A stretch of 64,000 nt of DNA, taken from assembly GCF_037975245.1 (NCBI RefSeq), contig NC_092571.1, forward strand, positions 2,958,501 through 3,022,500, read 5' to 3'. Both the position numbers and the translations under genes were made by a program. Within the stretch, counting starts at the first letter, position 1, and each line of letters opens with the position of its first letter. This document shows positions 42,301-57,300 of this stretch, piece after piece. This DNA comes from Apostichopus japonicus. Lineage: Eukaryota; Echinodermata; Holothuroidea; Aspidochirotida; Stichopodidae. The notes below the pieces were generated by a model. It saw only the letters and a list, made by a program, of their open reading frames with translations, had not been told where the DNA came from and did no database searches.

Positions 42301-45300
42301 AATTCATATCAACCAATGGATCGAGGATTGTCTATTAAACAGCTCAACAATTCTGTGACCATGGTTTGCGATTTTTAAAATTCATATAAACTGACGCAGG
42401 GTTTCCCTAACAGCTAATCAATTCTGTGACGGCAGTTTGCGATTTGTAAATTCATATACCAACGCAGGATTACCTAACGGTTCGTTAATTCTGAAACCGC
42501 GGTTTGCAATATGTGATATTACTAATACAGGGATTGCCTTACCTTGGCATCTCTTTTCATATATATTTATGTCACAACAAAACTCTCAAGCGACACTTAG
42601 TCAACACCGAGGCCGATGCATAGATCAACTTCCTTTAATTGCCAATTAAGAATCTGGACAGAAAAAAAGACCAATTTAGCAGGTTCTCTGTGCAAGGTCT
42701 AAGACATTTCATTTTGTCACTTGACAAAACAGAAGAAAATCTTGTCTAGGAGAGAGAAGCAGCTTTGTTTCCCCTTCAAACATTCTGTTATTCCCTGGAG
42801 CAATTAACACTTTTAATTTCCAACCAAATTTGGAATATTAAGTTTGTTCATCTTTCACTGATGTTTTACTGTAGTACCGTGCTTCCTTCACTATAGATAT
42901 TTTACATGTGAAGAGAATATAAAAAATTGGATACATGCAATCATCAAAAGAAAAAAAGAAAAAAATCAGCAGCGATTAAGATATGTGATTGTCTTTGAGT
43001 GTTTGTAGGGGAAAACAAGCAAAGCCGATTTTCACCATAATGGGGAAGATGAATGTAGCGTACCCCCTCACCAGAACACCTGCAAAGTAGTCATTTATTC
43101 CGTGATAGAGGTTGCATTGTTATGATTTAGAGACCACTGGCTTTCATGGTCTTGAAAAAAAAAAAATGTATAAAAATATATCATTAGCATGTAATTGTTG
43201 CTTTTGTGATTGCTAAGGTGCTGTGGCCGAATGGATAAGATTGGAGGCATGTGACGCAATGAGGCTTATCGATCGGAAGGTTCCGGGTTCGATACCCGAC
43301 CGTGTCAAAGTGAGATGGGTTTTTTCATCCAAGAGCAATCTACGGTTTTCCCATCTGAAATGATTCTCTAATTTGAAAAAGATTCCAAAATTTCAATAGG
43401 AAGCAAATTCGATGTCAGTTGTAATCCATAAGCCCTTGGGGGTTTCTCCCACATCAGTGGTCTGTTAAGCGTCGTAAAAATGACTGCTGATTATTACTAT
43501 TATTATTATTATAAGGCAGTAATTGGTAGTAGTTTTAATGCTCATTATAAGGCATAGATACATTAGTACATACAGGAGTTGGTTATTAGTGAAGGCTCTG
43601 GATTTTGTCTTCTATAAAACACTATGATTTCTGTGTAAGAAATAACTGTTTAACATCTCTGCACTAATAAACTTGTAAGTTGCCCATTTTCGCAAAGCAC
43701 TTTACCATACGATACTGGATAAGTTATTCCCAGAACTTTGGAAATCTTACTGGAAATGACAATAACAAAGTATCAACTTGCAAAGAAGTATTTTTTTGGG
43801 CTGCAGTATGCTTCGATCCTGCAAACTTATACGGCTGTCATGAAAACAACAACAAATAATGAAAATTCAGAATCTATTTCATCCTTTTCTGTAGAAATCA
43901 TTACAGAGCGATGATCAACTATGTTAACAAGGCACAAGTTAAGTATGGATGCCCTGTCTCTCCATGCCTCGACCCCCCACCCCTCCAATCCAGTCTTGGA
44001 GGTTGTTCGTTGAGCAGTCAATCTTTCCTACAGTTCGATACCTTTCAGCGGGTTACATCCCTAATCAAACCAACCACTCTGGGGCTATCCATCATGCCAC
44101 GAGGTTTCTTTGATCATAAATAATGTTATCCCTACTCCACCTAGTATGATGGATAGCTGACATTAATCAAGTCGGCAAACATTCTCTCACAACGTACTTC
44201 TAAGCTGCTCTTGATCTCCAATCCCAGCTACGTACAGTACCTTGGCAAATCTAAAAGCCTAGTCTGTGTACGAATTAGCTCTGGATACTTGAAAGTCTAA
44301 AAGATCCTTCTTTCGTTTCCTTTCTTTTTCTCCCTTTTATCATTGTTGACGATATGGGAAACGAAAACTCCTCAAATAGTCATGTCATCAAAATACTTCC
44401 AAATTTAGCACAAACACATAAATAAGTCTCTATTTTACTGTCTTATTTTTTTGATACATATAGCATCTTAGAATTCCAGACAATTGCATTAATACAAGAA
44501 AATCAAAGTTGGGTTGCACATGGCTCCAACGGCGACTGAAGAAACCAAGCAGTGACTTAACAGCTGGCTGTAGACTAATTTAACATCCACACTAACTGCA
44601 GTGTACACTGATGCCCTATCGTAACCATAAGCTCTATAACTAAACGTTAGCCTACACTATTAACTTCTATGCAGTGGAAGTTAGGTTTCCAACCAATACT
44701 ATGGCATAAGTATATAATACAAAATTTAGCCTATACTGACATATTCTTGACACGTATATATTAAGAGGCTTTCCCAATATTTGTGAAAATTAGAGCAGTC
44801 ATCCAGTTGCAACCATGGCAATGGGTAGAGAAGCTAAAATGATGCTTGAACAAGCTTAGAAATCCTTAATGTTTACTACGATAAAAATTAAACACATGCT
44901 GGGCATAAACTTTGACTCCAAATATACTTCTGCATCGTTGCGTTTGGCTCGACAAAGGGCATTTATTCAAACTGTCAGAACTTTTGGACATTGTTTTCGA
45001 TCTTCCGGCCAAAGAAGAAAACGATCGCCGAAGACACTGCATTGCAACAAAAAAACACTTGACATTTATTGAAATAATTCAATATTTGTCATCGTAATGA
45101 TATTCAAACACGACTGACTCTACCCACAAATCAAATCACTTGTGGTTTTCCTTGTCCGTAATGGCAACGTCTCATCTTCTCCTAATTGACAATGGATGAA
45201 GACCGTAACCGCGGCGGCCGAGTCACTCGCAATCAAATCACCGGCGGGCAAAATAGGCGATTCAAAGTTGTAAGCAAAATCAAATCACTGTTTCTCTGAA

Positions 45301-48300
45301 ATTGTGCTGATAATAGATGCCGTCGTTGTATATACACTTTTTTTTTGGCCTTAACTTTTCTCTCTTTCTCGATTCCATATCGTTATCTCGTCAAGCCGTA
45401 AAGAACATTTATTAACATGTCTTGCCCTTTCGTGACATTTGAAGAGCAAGGAAAAGCATGAAACGTACCAGATTTATAGGAAGACTTTGAACTACGAATG
45501 CACAGATATTTCAACAACAAAAAATTGGCTGGGAAACTCGTAAAGACAAGCCGAGAAATACAATACAGACGAGTAGGTTCTAATATTCATTCCCAATGAG
45601 ATCAAGTCACAAGATTAGTCACCACGACTCGCACTTAAGAGAAAATACTGCATAACAATTTTTTCTTTGGAGAACATGCTGAAATGTTCTCAAAGTTTTA
45701 AATTTACCCACCGTAGTGATTTTATTTTTGAAATTGTAATACAATCTTTCTGTTCACAAGATTTTTTTAGAGAAAAGTAGTCTTCACTGAGGGGAAAAAT
45801 TGGGATTGGGGGAAGATGGAGAAATGGATGGATGGATGAATGATAGGGAATGGATGGGAGGAGAGGGTGGGAATGGCAGTTACAGAATATATTATCAGCC
45901 CCAAATTTAAATTCTCATTTCAGCCTCATTTCACAGGGCTGAATCATAATTTTGTGGACATTGATCAAAGTTGCCAGCCCCCCCCCCTCCCCCTTTAACC
46001 ACTTACCCTAGTTACAGCACTATTGTGACTTACACTTAAATCATGACACCAGACAGTTTATTACTAGTCTGTTTAACTTAAGGAAAGTAAATACTGATAG
46101 AGAGAGCTGTAGGTCTTAACCATCAAACAGCAGAGCTACTCACTGTATCGCTTATTTAATCTGCCGATCCTCTGGTATACGTATCGAAGCCATTCCATGA
46201 AAAGGTTAACGGCTTAACGAAGACCGAAAATGAAGGGTTTACATTTAGCCCTACGGAGGTACATCTCAGTCAGAGAACCATAAATTGTGTGGTGACTAAC
46301 AACCTACCAGCTAGAAGACAGTGTCTAGAGATGATAAAGATACAGCTAGCTTTATTGGACCTCAAAACGTCCAGAGTGTTTACAGGGTTTGAAAATGCGA
46401 AGGGGGATGGAGGGGGGTACCTTCCTCCTTACACTTGCCAATTTGTCATTTTTCAAGCAAATGGAGACAAACTCACATCTGATCTCTGTTCATAAACTAC
46501 TGCTGTTTTTAAGCTAATGATGGGGTAAACTTGACTTCAAAAACAATGCAAACCTTTCTTTGAAATAAAAAATATAAATAAAAAATAAAAACTTTGAAAA
46601 GGAAATCAAAATGTTTCATATCTTAGTGACATAACGATCATTCTAGAAATTGACAAAATCGCAGCCCCTCCCCCCCCCTCCCTCTCCTGTGAATTATCAA
46701 AACCTTTGTCTTTCGCAACGGAAGGTTTTTAAAAAAAAACTTTTAAGGTTTTTAGGAACTTGAAATTTCTTTTCACTCCTCCTTTACTATTCTTTGATTT
46801 AGAACATCAAGATGATGGTTGAATGGGCACCTCTTTTAATAAACCGTCCAATTTGGCCTTCCTTGCCAGGTTCGTTTATAAAATAAATTATTCATTTCTT
46901 GTGTAAGCAGTTTGCTAAAGAGGACTTTTCCTTTCTTTTATAATAGCTGCCCTTGGAGTATCCTCTCGTCATCCTCTGTGATGATCAGAATATCCGTGTA
47001 GGTTATCTGACCGTTTGCTCCGCAAACTGTCCAGTTGGTCGAGATAAGAATCTTAGCAGGATGAGTGCATCCCACCTCGTCTAGATAGTAATCGTGTCAG
47101 CGTTTCCACAGGTATCGTTCTGTCTATAAGCATAGCCACCTACAATATTGTAGGCGTATTACTGTTATAACGTATATCATCGCGGTATTCTTGTTATCTA
47201 ATCCTATATTGTTACAGTATCAAGTAGACTCGATGCTGTTAATTTTAAAATTATAAAAATAATCTTTAACACAATCATGCTCACATGACAGAAAACAGTG
47301 TTTTTGTAGCTATGCACAAAATTGTGCAATTTAATTTTTCATTTGTTTTTAAATGTATGAATGTAAATGGCATAGTTGGACAGAGATGTACATCATAAAC
47401 CCATTTATTTTAGTTTTCCGCTAACCTGTTAATCTTATAAGCTTTAATATGTACACCAAAAGGATCGACAGATTAACTACAACATACAGTAAGTAGCTGG
47501 CTGTTTGGTTGTTAGTAAACTTAGGGTTTACGAATGATATAATCATAACTAGTAATATAATTATACATGGATGGTTTGGTGGAATGTACATAGTACCTCT
47601 GCCAACTAATACTAACATTCCATCCTTACATTTAAGTTATTTCTAGATAGAAGATAAGTGATAGGTTGTCCAACCTGGTAGGCTGGCTGTGCATACACAC
47701 AATGCAGACAGCAGGAAACTTTATGCACCGCTACAGGCATAGTTTAGTTTAGTTTAGTAGAAAAAAAGGATCAGGAGGGACACTTAAGTCCCCATCAAGG
47801 ACCCTATATGTAGGTATGTATGCCTTATTAGGAGGATCAGAATGCCTAAGGTTTGCAAAGACAGGTAAGCTTGGGGAAGATCCAGCACACTGTTTTGGTA
47901 GTTGCACACTGATAAGCTATGTTGTGCTTACCTGATATGCATTGTTGTAACCAGGGTGATCCAGATCATGCTTACCTGATATGCATTGTTGTAACCATGG
48001 TGATCATGCTTACCTGATATGCATTGTTGTAACCATGGTGATCATGTTAACCTGATAAGCATTGTTGTAACCATGGTGATCCAGATCATGCTTACCTGAT
48101 ATGCATTGTTGTAACCATGGTGACCCAGATCATGCTTACCTGATATGCATTGTTGTAACCAGGGTGATCCAGATCATGCTTACCTGATAAGTATTGTTGT
48201 AACCAGGGTGACCCAAATCATGCTTACCTGATATGCATTGTTGTAACCAGGGTGATCCAGATCATGCTTACCTGATAAGCATTGTTGTAACCAGGGTGAC

Positions 48301-51300
48301 CCAAATCATGCTTACCTGATATGCATTGTTGTAACCATGGTGACCCAGATCATGCTTATCTGATATGCATTGTTGTAACCATGGTGATCAAGCTTACCTG
48401 ATATGCATTGTTGTAACCATGGTGACCCAGATCATGCTTACCTGATATGCATTGTTGTAACCAGGGTGATCCAGATCATGGCAGATTGCTGAAACGATCA
48501 TGACAAGGACCTCCAAATCCCCGATTAGATCACAGAGGTTTGCTATCCAGGTTATACCGTACATCTGTTGAGGAATCACAGGTCAAAGGTCAAAATATTA
48601 GTATATTATATGTAGTTAGTAAAATTATTGGGGGGAGGGGGGAATATATGCAAATCTCTGAAAATTTTAGATGAATGCATGGTAACACGATATCTATTAT
48701 ATAATTCACAGGTCAAACATCTTTTGAATCAAAACGTATTATAGTTAGAATGCATACTCAAAGTATGGGTGACACTGCTCAAACAGTATTTGCACAATTG
48801 GGTAATGAATGCAAAAAACAGTGTTTGAATCAATTATTGTCTTCTCACTATTAAACACATATACAGTAAAGCAGTGCATTGCATCAATCATAGCTCTACC
48901 ATCTGGGAGATACTTACGCAAATTTTCAATCAATAATAGCTAGCATGGATACTCCCTAGAAGGATGACACATATATAGTTTCAATCAATAGCTAGAATGT
49001 ATACATAACCGGTTCTGGAATATTCATTTAAATCAATAATACCTAGAATGAATGTACATACTCACTGTTCGTAAGATACAATTTGAATCAACAATAGCTA
49101 GAACGTTTATGCTCACCAATTAGGTGACGACGATGAAGAAGAAGTGTTTGCATCAATCAACAGCTAGAATGTACACTCGCTTTCATGATTGAGAAATAGA
49201 CGGTGTTTCGAGCAACAGTAGCTAGAATGTATATATGTATGTACTGTATATGCATATATATACTTATATGTATATTTGCGTGTGTGTATTTGTATTTGTA
49301 TTCAATTGTGTATATATGCATGTGTTTATATATTGTGGGTGGTGGGGGTGGGGTGGGTGGGTTGTGCGTGTTGGGTTGGTGTGAGGGTGGATATAAGTGT
49401 TACTGTTTTCTTGTATTGTTCTCTCTATTAACTTATGAGAGCGCTCTACTAGACAAGCCCTCTGAGTTTTTTGGAGTGCTTCCTTTCACAATTTTCCCTG
49501 TTGTTGATATGTATTGTCACTTAGTAAACTTCTCTGTATTTATATTGTGAAGAAACAAATAAATGAAATGAAAAATGAAATAAATGAAATGTAACTATAT
49601 ATATATATATATACATACTCACCATTTGTGTTACGCAGAAGCAGTGTTTGAAGTTATGGAATGGAACATTGTTGTAGTGCTTATAGACCTCAAAAAGGAA
49701 ATTTTGTAAAACCGGCATCTGGAGAGAAGAACAAAATAGAAAGGAGAGGGAATCAGGAAAACTCCTTTTTCGAGTACTAAAATTATTGATTATTTCAATG
49801 TTATTGTCAATACTACATCCCATAGCAATTTTAGATTTGAAACAAAAACAACACTTGTGAAGTGGAATCTCAACTCTAACACAGAACGGTATATAACACG
49901 TAGAAAATTTTGACAAGAAACTTCGCTTTTGACACTCACGACTATACCGATTTGTGAATTAAGTCTCGGATTGGACAAAAATTGGAGGAACCGTGAGATT
50001 AATGACTGACTTGTTCATTAAAATTGACTTCACGACAACCAGGCTATGAGAATTGACTTCAATAGTTTGATCGAATCTCAATCTTAAATTTGAAAATAAC
50101 ATGTAGGTGCTGAAAACCACTGCTTTAAATTACAGGCCAAAGTCTCGCGCAGATCAGAAACATTGCTGCCCTTGATTTTTTCGTCCTTCAGAACCAAAAT
50201 ATCCCTTGGACACACTTGACCTTTACAAGTTTAACCAGCTACCCGGCTACCGGATGTTGTAATTTGTTTACCAAAAAAGCTGGTTAGGTGTATCTGCAAA
50301 TTTTCTGATTCAATTTCTCGCCCGAAGGCGCACAGGCTCAACACACCTTTTGGGAATGAACCCCAAATTTGAAGGAGAGAAATAAATCCGATTCCTTACG
50401 GGCAGGCAATTGAAGCCTTGGAGAGTCGTATCAGCATATAAATATAAGTAGTGCTTTATTTATTAAAAGTAATTTTACAAGTTCTGAAGGCAATGATACT
50501 GAGAGCTTAAAGCAACTTATGTTTGTAATTATAATTTCTCCCTCTTTATGGAAATTAACAGTACTTCGTATCGCATAGTAGTTTAATATTAGCTTAGTTA
50601 TAAGGCTCGGTGTCAAGATTGTAGGAGGCTGGGTGGGCTGCAGCCCTCTGTGCAGCTAAGCTGCACATAATTCTTTTGTTTCTTGCAGACAATAGGCACC
50701 GCTGGTCTGCTGAGATAATATCTCTATTGTTTAATATTGATTCAGCCTTGCTGCAAGGAGAATTTTCTTATTTTGACAATTTGGTGCCTTATGGACTGTT
50801 GCAATTAAAAGGTTACAACAAAATTTTTGTCATTATACCTCCACAAAATTATGGAACATTTTGACAATGTACATTAACAATGACCACAGTGGGCCTGCAA
50901 ACAGGACTATAGCTGATACCCTACATAGCACATTTTGCTCAGATGTATTGGGGTGGAAGTTGGCTGCACATTCACAACTGAGAAATAAAATGTGATTAAT
51001 TGTTAATTATAATAGCTAATTACACCTTCTGTGAAAGTATGACTGTTTAAATACAGCAGTGTCAACACATAGAACATAATGTACCGGCATGCAGGTGTAG
51101 AATGTTATATAGCAGTTGTAATGTAGTTGAAAGATGACTCGAGGCAGATTTTTAGTTCATCACTGTTCAAGAAAAAAAAAGAAAAGTTTCTGAGTGCTAG
51201 TTTTGTTTCTGCATAGCTTTTCTAGTTTTCAAGGTATTAACCTTAAAAATATATGATTTATCTTGGGACTGCTCCTTTAAGGCTTAACTATAGTTATGAG

Positions 51301-54300
51301 AATGGCTCCTCAGTGCAGGTCAACATATTAATACATTATTTTCTATAAATTCTAAATATCACCCAAAAACATGTTACTTTATTCTTCATATATATACATG
51401 AACCAACAGAGCAAGTACCCTTTAGTGACATTCAACACTGTACATGACAAAATCTGTAATATCAAAATTTGAAAACATGTTATTTGAGCTTGTATCAAGT
51501 ATTATGTTGTTTTACAACTAAGTTCTGCCTAATTGCATCATGAGGAACTGACCTGATGACCTGTGGTTTAGACTAAGTATTTCAGTCACTTTCATGGATG
51601 ATCTTCCGATATTTTAAAGGAGCAATTTTTCTCAAAAAATCTAAAACGTGGTACAAAAACAAATTACCTAGATTTGAGGATAATACTGGCCTCCAACATA
51701 TTAAAATTAATTTTGTCCCGAAAATCATTCTTTAATTGCTTGGTTTCTTAACTGTCTTTGTCTCTCATTGTCTGATCTTGCTTTAAAGTAAACCAGATCA
51801 CTTTAAACCCTTAAAACATCTCGGAGAAGTCAACAGAAGCTGGCAAACACAAATTGCTCCTCTCAGTTTAAAATTTCATGATCTAATTTTTTTCCACCTC
51901 GTTTTTTCCCCTTCGACTTTGCTCAAAGTGGTCTGACCTTTCTAATCAAATCATATTCCCTGGACAAGCCAAATTTGCAGAAATGAAGGCTGCATGGCAT
52001 ATCTTGTTTTTGCCTGAAATCTATTTATCTAGTGAGCTCTACACTGCAGCTATAACAACATGGACTTATCTAGAGTCAAAATATTGGATGCAAATTTGTA
52101 ACTTGTATAATGCTTTTTATTATAACATAATAATTTAAATTTTTACCCGGTATCATGCACTCTTAAAGAAAAAAAAATTGCATTCCCTTAGGGACCATTT
52201 CCAGGTTCTATTTATGGGAGATCAGTTTTGACACCAAATCTGAGCAAATTGCTATAAGTTTTCAAATGCATTTTGCTGAAGTTTTCCCCGAGTGAGGGGC
52301 CAAATAACCAATCATTGAGAAAAGTTTGTGAAAGTCGATCAGTGGGAAAAATATATTGTGAGAGTGTGGCAGTATGTGAAAACCCCCTTTTTTTTGCTTA
52401 TTCAAGTTTTGACATGAGACACCATTATTTTAGCCTTCTAGGATTTTTGGTGGTATATAAACTGATTAACTGAAAGTTATAATAATTATAATAAGTTACA
52501 ATGTGTCAAAAAAAGAAAAGCTGCATCCGAAATATGAATCAATATCAATGAATTATCTGGGCAGACCGACTGTATCTGCCACGACAGCCTCTCTGACAAC
52601 TGCAAAAACACAAAAGGTCAAACAACTTTTGACATGAATTTTGACATGCTAATATTGAACTCTTTCCACTGATTAACAATTAGCATATTTGCAACATGCA
52701 TTTCAAAGAATCAAATTAAGAATTCAATATTTTGGAAAAATTATAAATTTGCCTTTCCAACAACAGTGATTATATCATTTTTAATATACATGTGTCTGGG
52801 CGATGATGCCATGTTGAAAATCTAAACTTTAAGGATTCAATAATAAATCACTGATTAGCAACTCATTCGGTGAAAAACAAAACCCCAAACAACATGTCCT
52901 AAGAATTAATGCTCATTTCATATCTTATTTTGAGTAATATATATACTTGGTAAAAAAACGTGCTAAAAATGCATATTATCCTGCTTTCCTGGCCTGCTCC
53001 TTAATCCATTATGCCTTACTGTTAATCCAAGTAATCTCATTTGCTTCAGTCCGATGTCATAGTCTCTATCGGACTCACAAACCAAAAACCGAGCATTCAC
53101 TTAAAACTTGGCAACAACCCAGAATTAATGTGACCTTCTCTTCCCTGCAATAAATTTCTGTCGTTTTTATTGTTTTGTCTCATGCCCATAATAATTATCT
53201 ACCTCCATAATTCATCCACCTCAACAACACCTCACCGCCTGCTCGGGTTATGCTATGTAGCTATTAGTGGTAGGTTAGGCTTGGCGTGATCCGCAATTTT
53301 TAAGCATCGAGCCATCCATGAATGCATATATATCAAATATTAAAAAGAACAGAACAAAAAGTGGGTCATTGCTTAGTAACTTCTAAAAATTTATTCCTAT
53401 CAGCCTTCATGGTTTTTTAATTTCTTCTCACGATGATGTCTTTCGTTGTGAGTATTTTTTTTTAACTTCGTACGTCAATTACAAAAAAAGAAAAAAAAGA
53501 GAAAGAAAGATGCATCGAGGGTAATGTGCGGAAGATCAATGGTTCCCAATAAACTCAATTTACATTCTGTTCGTCAAAGCTGGCTAGAACAAAAGGATCT
53601 TACATCTGCTTTATCCAGTGTTATCCTTTAATGTCACAGTATAATTATCGCAATGGCAGAGGAAAAAAAAAAAAAAAAATTTTAACAGACTTCTTCAGTT
53701 ATGTTCCTTGTACAGTTTTTACTTACTATCTATTTCAGAATAAAATCGCAGGCTAAATCAATTCATACCTTCCATATTAAAAGTCAAGCAGCAATATTTA
53801 AACTTCAATATTCCGACTGGGAAATGTGGAATATAATTTCAACATTCATGTATATTGTGTTTCATCAACATCCACTCCCTTATAACTAAAAAATACTTCA
53901 AGGGTGTACTTCAAGGATGTACTAATAGGAGCCAGCTTCTTCATAATTTACATGTGTGCAGGGAATCCGGGGGTGGGGTACTAATATTACATATAGAGAG
54001 ATCACTAGCACAGTCCATTCAAACTCATGGTTAGTATAGAGACGTATGAAAAACCTATGTAAAATGGCAGCAGTACGCATGTCTCAAAGTAATATTCTAA
54101 CTCCTTCCTCTTTCCTCATGTCCCTTCTGGGTCCCCCCTTCTTATGTCCCAATAATTTCTCCCCCAATGTCTCCCCTCACCCTGTGGAAAATTTGGCCAG
54201 GCCAAAACGTTTGAGGAAAAATAAGCTACGTTTAAAATAGAACGATAGTTAATGATGTACACCGTATCAGTGCAATTGGTAGCATTAACTGTTGTATGGT

Positions 54301-57300
54301 ATGGTAAAGTATGGCCAAGCCCGTCCTTGCCCCCCCCCCCTTTTATCCAACGTGAATGCAGCTTACATTTGGTACTATACTATATCCAAGTAATAACAGT
54401 TGTATGGTATGGTAAAGTGCGACCAAGCCCGTCCTTGCCCCCATTTTAGTCCGTCGTGAATTCAGCTTACATTTGGTACTTTACTGTATCCAAGTAATAA
54501 CTGTTGTAGGTACGGTAAAGTGCGACCAAGCCCGTCCTTGCCCCCATTTTAGTCCGTCGTGAATGCAGCTTACATTTGTTACTATACTGTATCCAAGTAA
54601 TAACTGTTGTAGGTATGGTAAAGTGCGACCAAGCCCGTCCTTGCCCCCCCCCTTTTATCCGTCGAGAATGCAGCTTACATTTGTTACTATACTGTATCCA
54701 AGTAATAACTATTGTATGGTATGGTAAAGTACCACCAAGCCCGTCCTTGCCCCCCCTTTTATCCTTCGTTAGTGCAGCTTTCAGTTGGTACTATACTGTA
54801 TCCAAGTAATAACTATTGTATGGTATGGTAAAGTATGGCCAATCCCGTCCTTGCCCCCCTTTTATCCGTCGAGAATGCAGCTTACATTTGGTACTATACT
54901 GTATCCAAGTAATAACTGTTGTAGGTATGGTAAAGTGCGACCAAGCCCGTCCTTGCCCCCCCCCCTTTTATCCATCGTTAAATGCAGCTTACATTTGGTA
55001 CTATACTGTATCCAACACATAAAGTCGTAACTGTTGTAGGTATGGTAAAGTCCTCGATCAATGCTGACATATATTATAACCTTCTCCTCACCTGTCCTCC
55101 ACATCTCTATACATCTCCGATCTGAAACAGTCCTCAATCATCCTATGTTCCAAAAAAGTCATAAACAATCGCCCGCCGCCGGGGTGAGTTCAAACCGATG
55201 CTTATCTACCCATTCATTACTTTCGCATTCCGTAGCCTCGACAGGGGGGCTCGCCTCCTCCGTACGTAACATTTTACAGAAACTTGCTTTTAGCAAAAAC
55301 AAAATTTTGTCGTACTACGGAGACTATTCTTTGGCGCACAGATGACGGAGAGAAGGGAATAGAGAGGAGCGATGGAGAGGAATGCTTTCTTCGAGAGGAA
55401 TGGAATGATTATTTTCATTGCTAAAAATGTTTACATCTGTCAGGAGGTCAATTGCAGACTGTCAAAATAGGATTTGCTGCCAGTACACCGCATAAATTTC
55501 GCCGAGTGCTGAAGGCAGAATTCGCGATGAGAATTAGTGCTTAACCATTCGTAGAGAAGAAATCCATCGTTTAAAATTAGGGAGGTATGTAGTGGTTCGT
55601 AAGTTCACCTGTATTTCTAGAAAAATGTGAAAATTATAGGAATATTATCAACTTAATCAAGCCACCGATGTTTACGTTCCACCACCACCCACCCGCACAG
55701 ATGTGCACACAGTAATGGTCTGACATATATATGACACACAAACACACTATAACCTGTAGAGCTGTGAATAATAGCCTCACATTAGCATAGGCACTTTATA
55801 AGGACTGTCGAATGTTTGTTTCGGTTTACCTGCTGCATCGAGTATAAAATTAAAAAAGCTGACAAACTGGATTAAATTCAAAACAAAATTGCTAGTTTGT
55901 ATATTCACCATAATATAGTGAAGGGCTACATATATTTGACTGCAGCAAGTTGCTATACAAAGCAGAGACCAACCAGAGAGTACTGTTGTCCGTACCTATA
56001 CCTATCAACACACACACACATACACACACACACGAACTGTATGCAACACCCTGGCCGGCTCTTTTCACCTTGTAAATTACAAAACTGGCCAAATTGATTT
56101 CGAAGGAAATCCATTTTATACCAGACTGTGGCGTCCCAGAGGCATTGCTAGCAACTACATCAAACAGCTGACTATACTTAGTAGTCGCAGATCACATGAA
56201 AACAAAACTTTACCTCCCAAAAGTGACCTATATATAAACTTGTACTTTCACCAAGAGGACTTTTCTACAAATCGGGAAAAGGTTCCTGGTACGTGGGAAT
56301 CACCATACTGTTTGTGTGGTATATATATCCAACACAAAAATCCAGCTGTATCTACCAGTGACTGTAATGTGAATGTGGTGTACGTTAAATTATCACTTAA
56401 CCCAGGAAAGGGGGAGGGCGGGCGGGAGGGTATGATTAACCCCCCCCTCACACCTACGCATAAACAATTGTAGAACTATGATACATTCAGACAGGTACAA
56501 ATGAAAGCACAGAAATAGCCCCACCATCTTGTTTTTGGTGTGGATATTTCTGATGTTAGGTCCGCATGCACACATTCTGTGGTGATTAAATTCTCCTTCA
56601 GACTGTTGAGAAGTTTAAAGGCATTGAAGATTCACCCCAAACCGTGTGCGGCCATCTGAAAAAGTTAACTTTCTATTGCTTGCAAGTGACGTTTTGTGCG
56701 TGTCGCTACAAAATGCAGACAGTAATGAAACGTGATACCTTGTTACCTTTAGCTGGACCTGAAATGTCCATCGCTGCTATGTACACTGTGTTGTGGGTAT
56801 TGACAGTAGTTGCATGTAGTGACTGTACACTAGTGTCTAATTACCGACAGTAGCAAGCTGTGTGTGTATTTTCTGGGATCGATGGTGGTGTCTAACACTT
56901 CTGTTACACCTCATTCGAAGCTAGGTCAGATTACCCGCATTAGATGTTTCTTTTTGCGCGAGTCTTCACCCCTTTAAAGATAATTAAGAACAGCAATGAT
57001 ATCCTTTCAGCCTGGACAATGAAGAATCAACTTTTACAGCAATATTTGGCTAATAAACACAAAAATAACAAAACAAAAATTTCTTGACATGATCACTGTT
57101 CAGTTGACTGTTGTACCAATTAGGGAGAATCCTAAGTCCTTTCCTACTTTCAAATTTTTATTTTTTATTAAAATTTATTTCTATTTATTTAGTCATTTAA
57201 TTTTTATTATTATTTTCATTTTCAAATTGAAATTTAAACGCAAAAATATGTTTGTCATCATCTGTGTACCAAAAGAAGAAGAAAAAAAAAGGTTTTTTTT

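Larger units (their letters stand above)
34028..48441 (-). other. PDE9A intron c-d (14.4 kb)
   Basis: Largest intron. Holds two hairpin elements (34.4-35.0 kb), a hAT-like MITE, a degenerate tandem array (42.1 kb), a SINE (43.2 kb) and the exon-junction array at its 5' end. A short CATG-CAC tandem lies at 41,701-41,763. No other coding exon was recognised; human PDE9A protein is contiguous across this junction. Confidence 0.8.
48565..49622 (-). other. PDE9A intron b-c
   Basis: 1,058 bp, almost filled by a degenerate array (48,737-49,240), GT- and TA-rich simple sequence (49,225-49,400) and a possible LINE end (49,425-49,590). Confidence 0.8.

Noticed and set aside
43217-43310. tRNA-Leu/Ser gene
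   Set aside because: A and B boxes are good, but the acceptor stem does not close and a SINE body with TTA tail follows.
47926-48480. CRISPR-like array
   Set aside because: The units are contiguous without unique spacers and derive from a PDE9A exon; the genome is eukaryotic.
54252-55030. Several plus-strand frames with [10 protein letters not shown]-type repeats
   Set aside because: They are frames of the 104-bp minisatellite; variable C runs keep shifting the frame.
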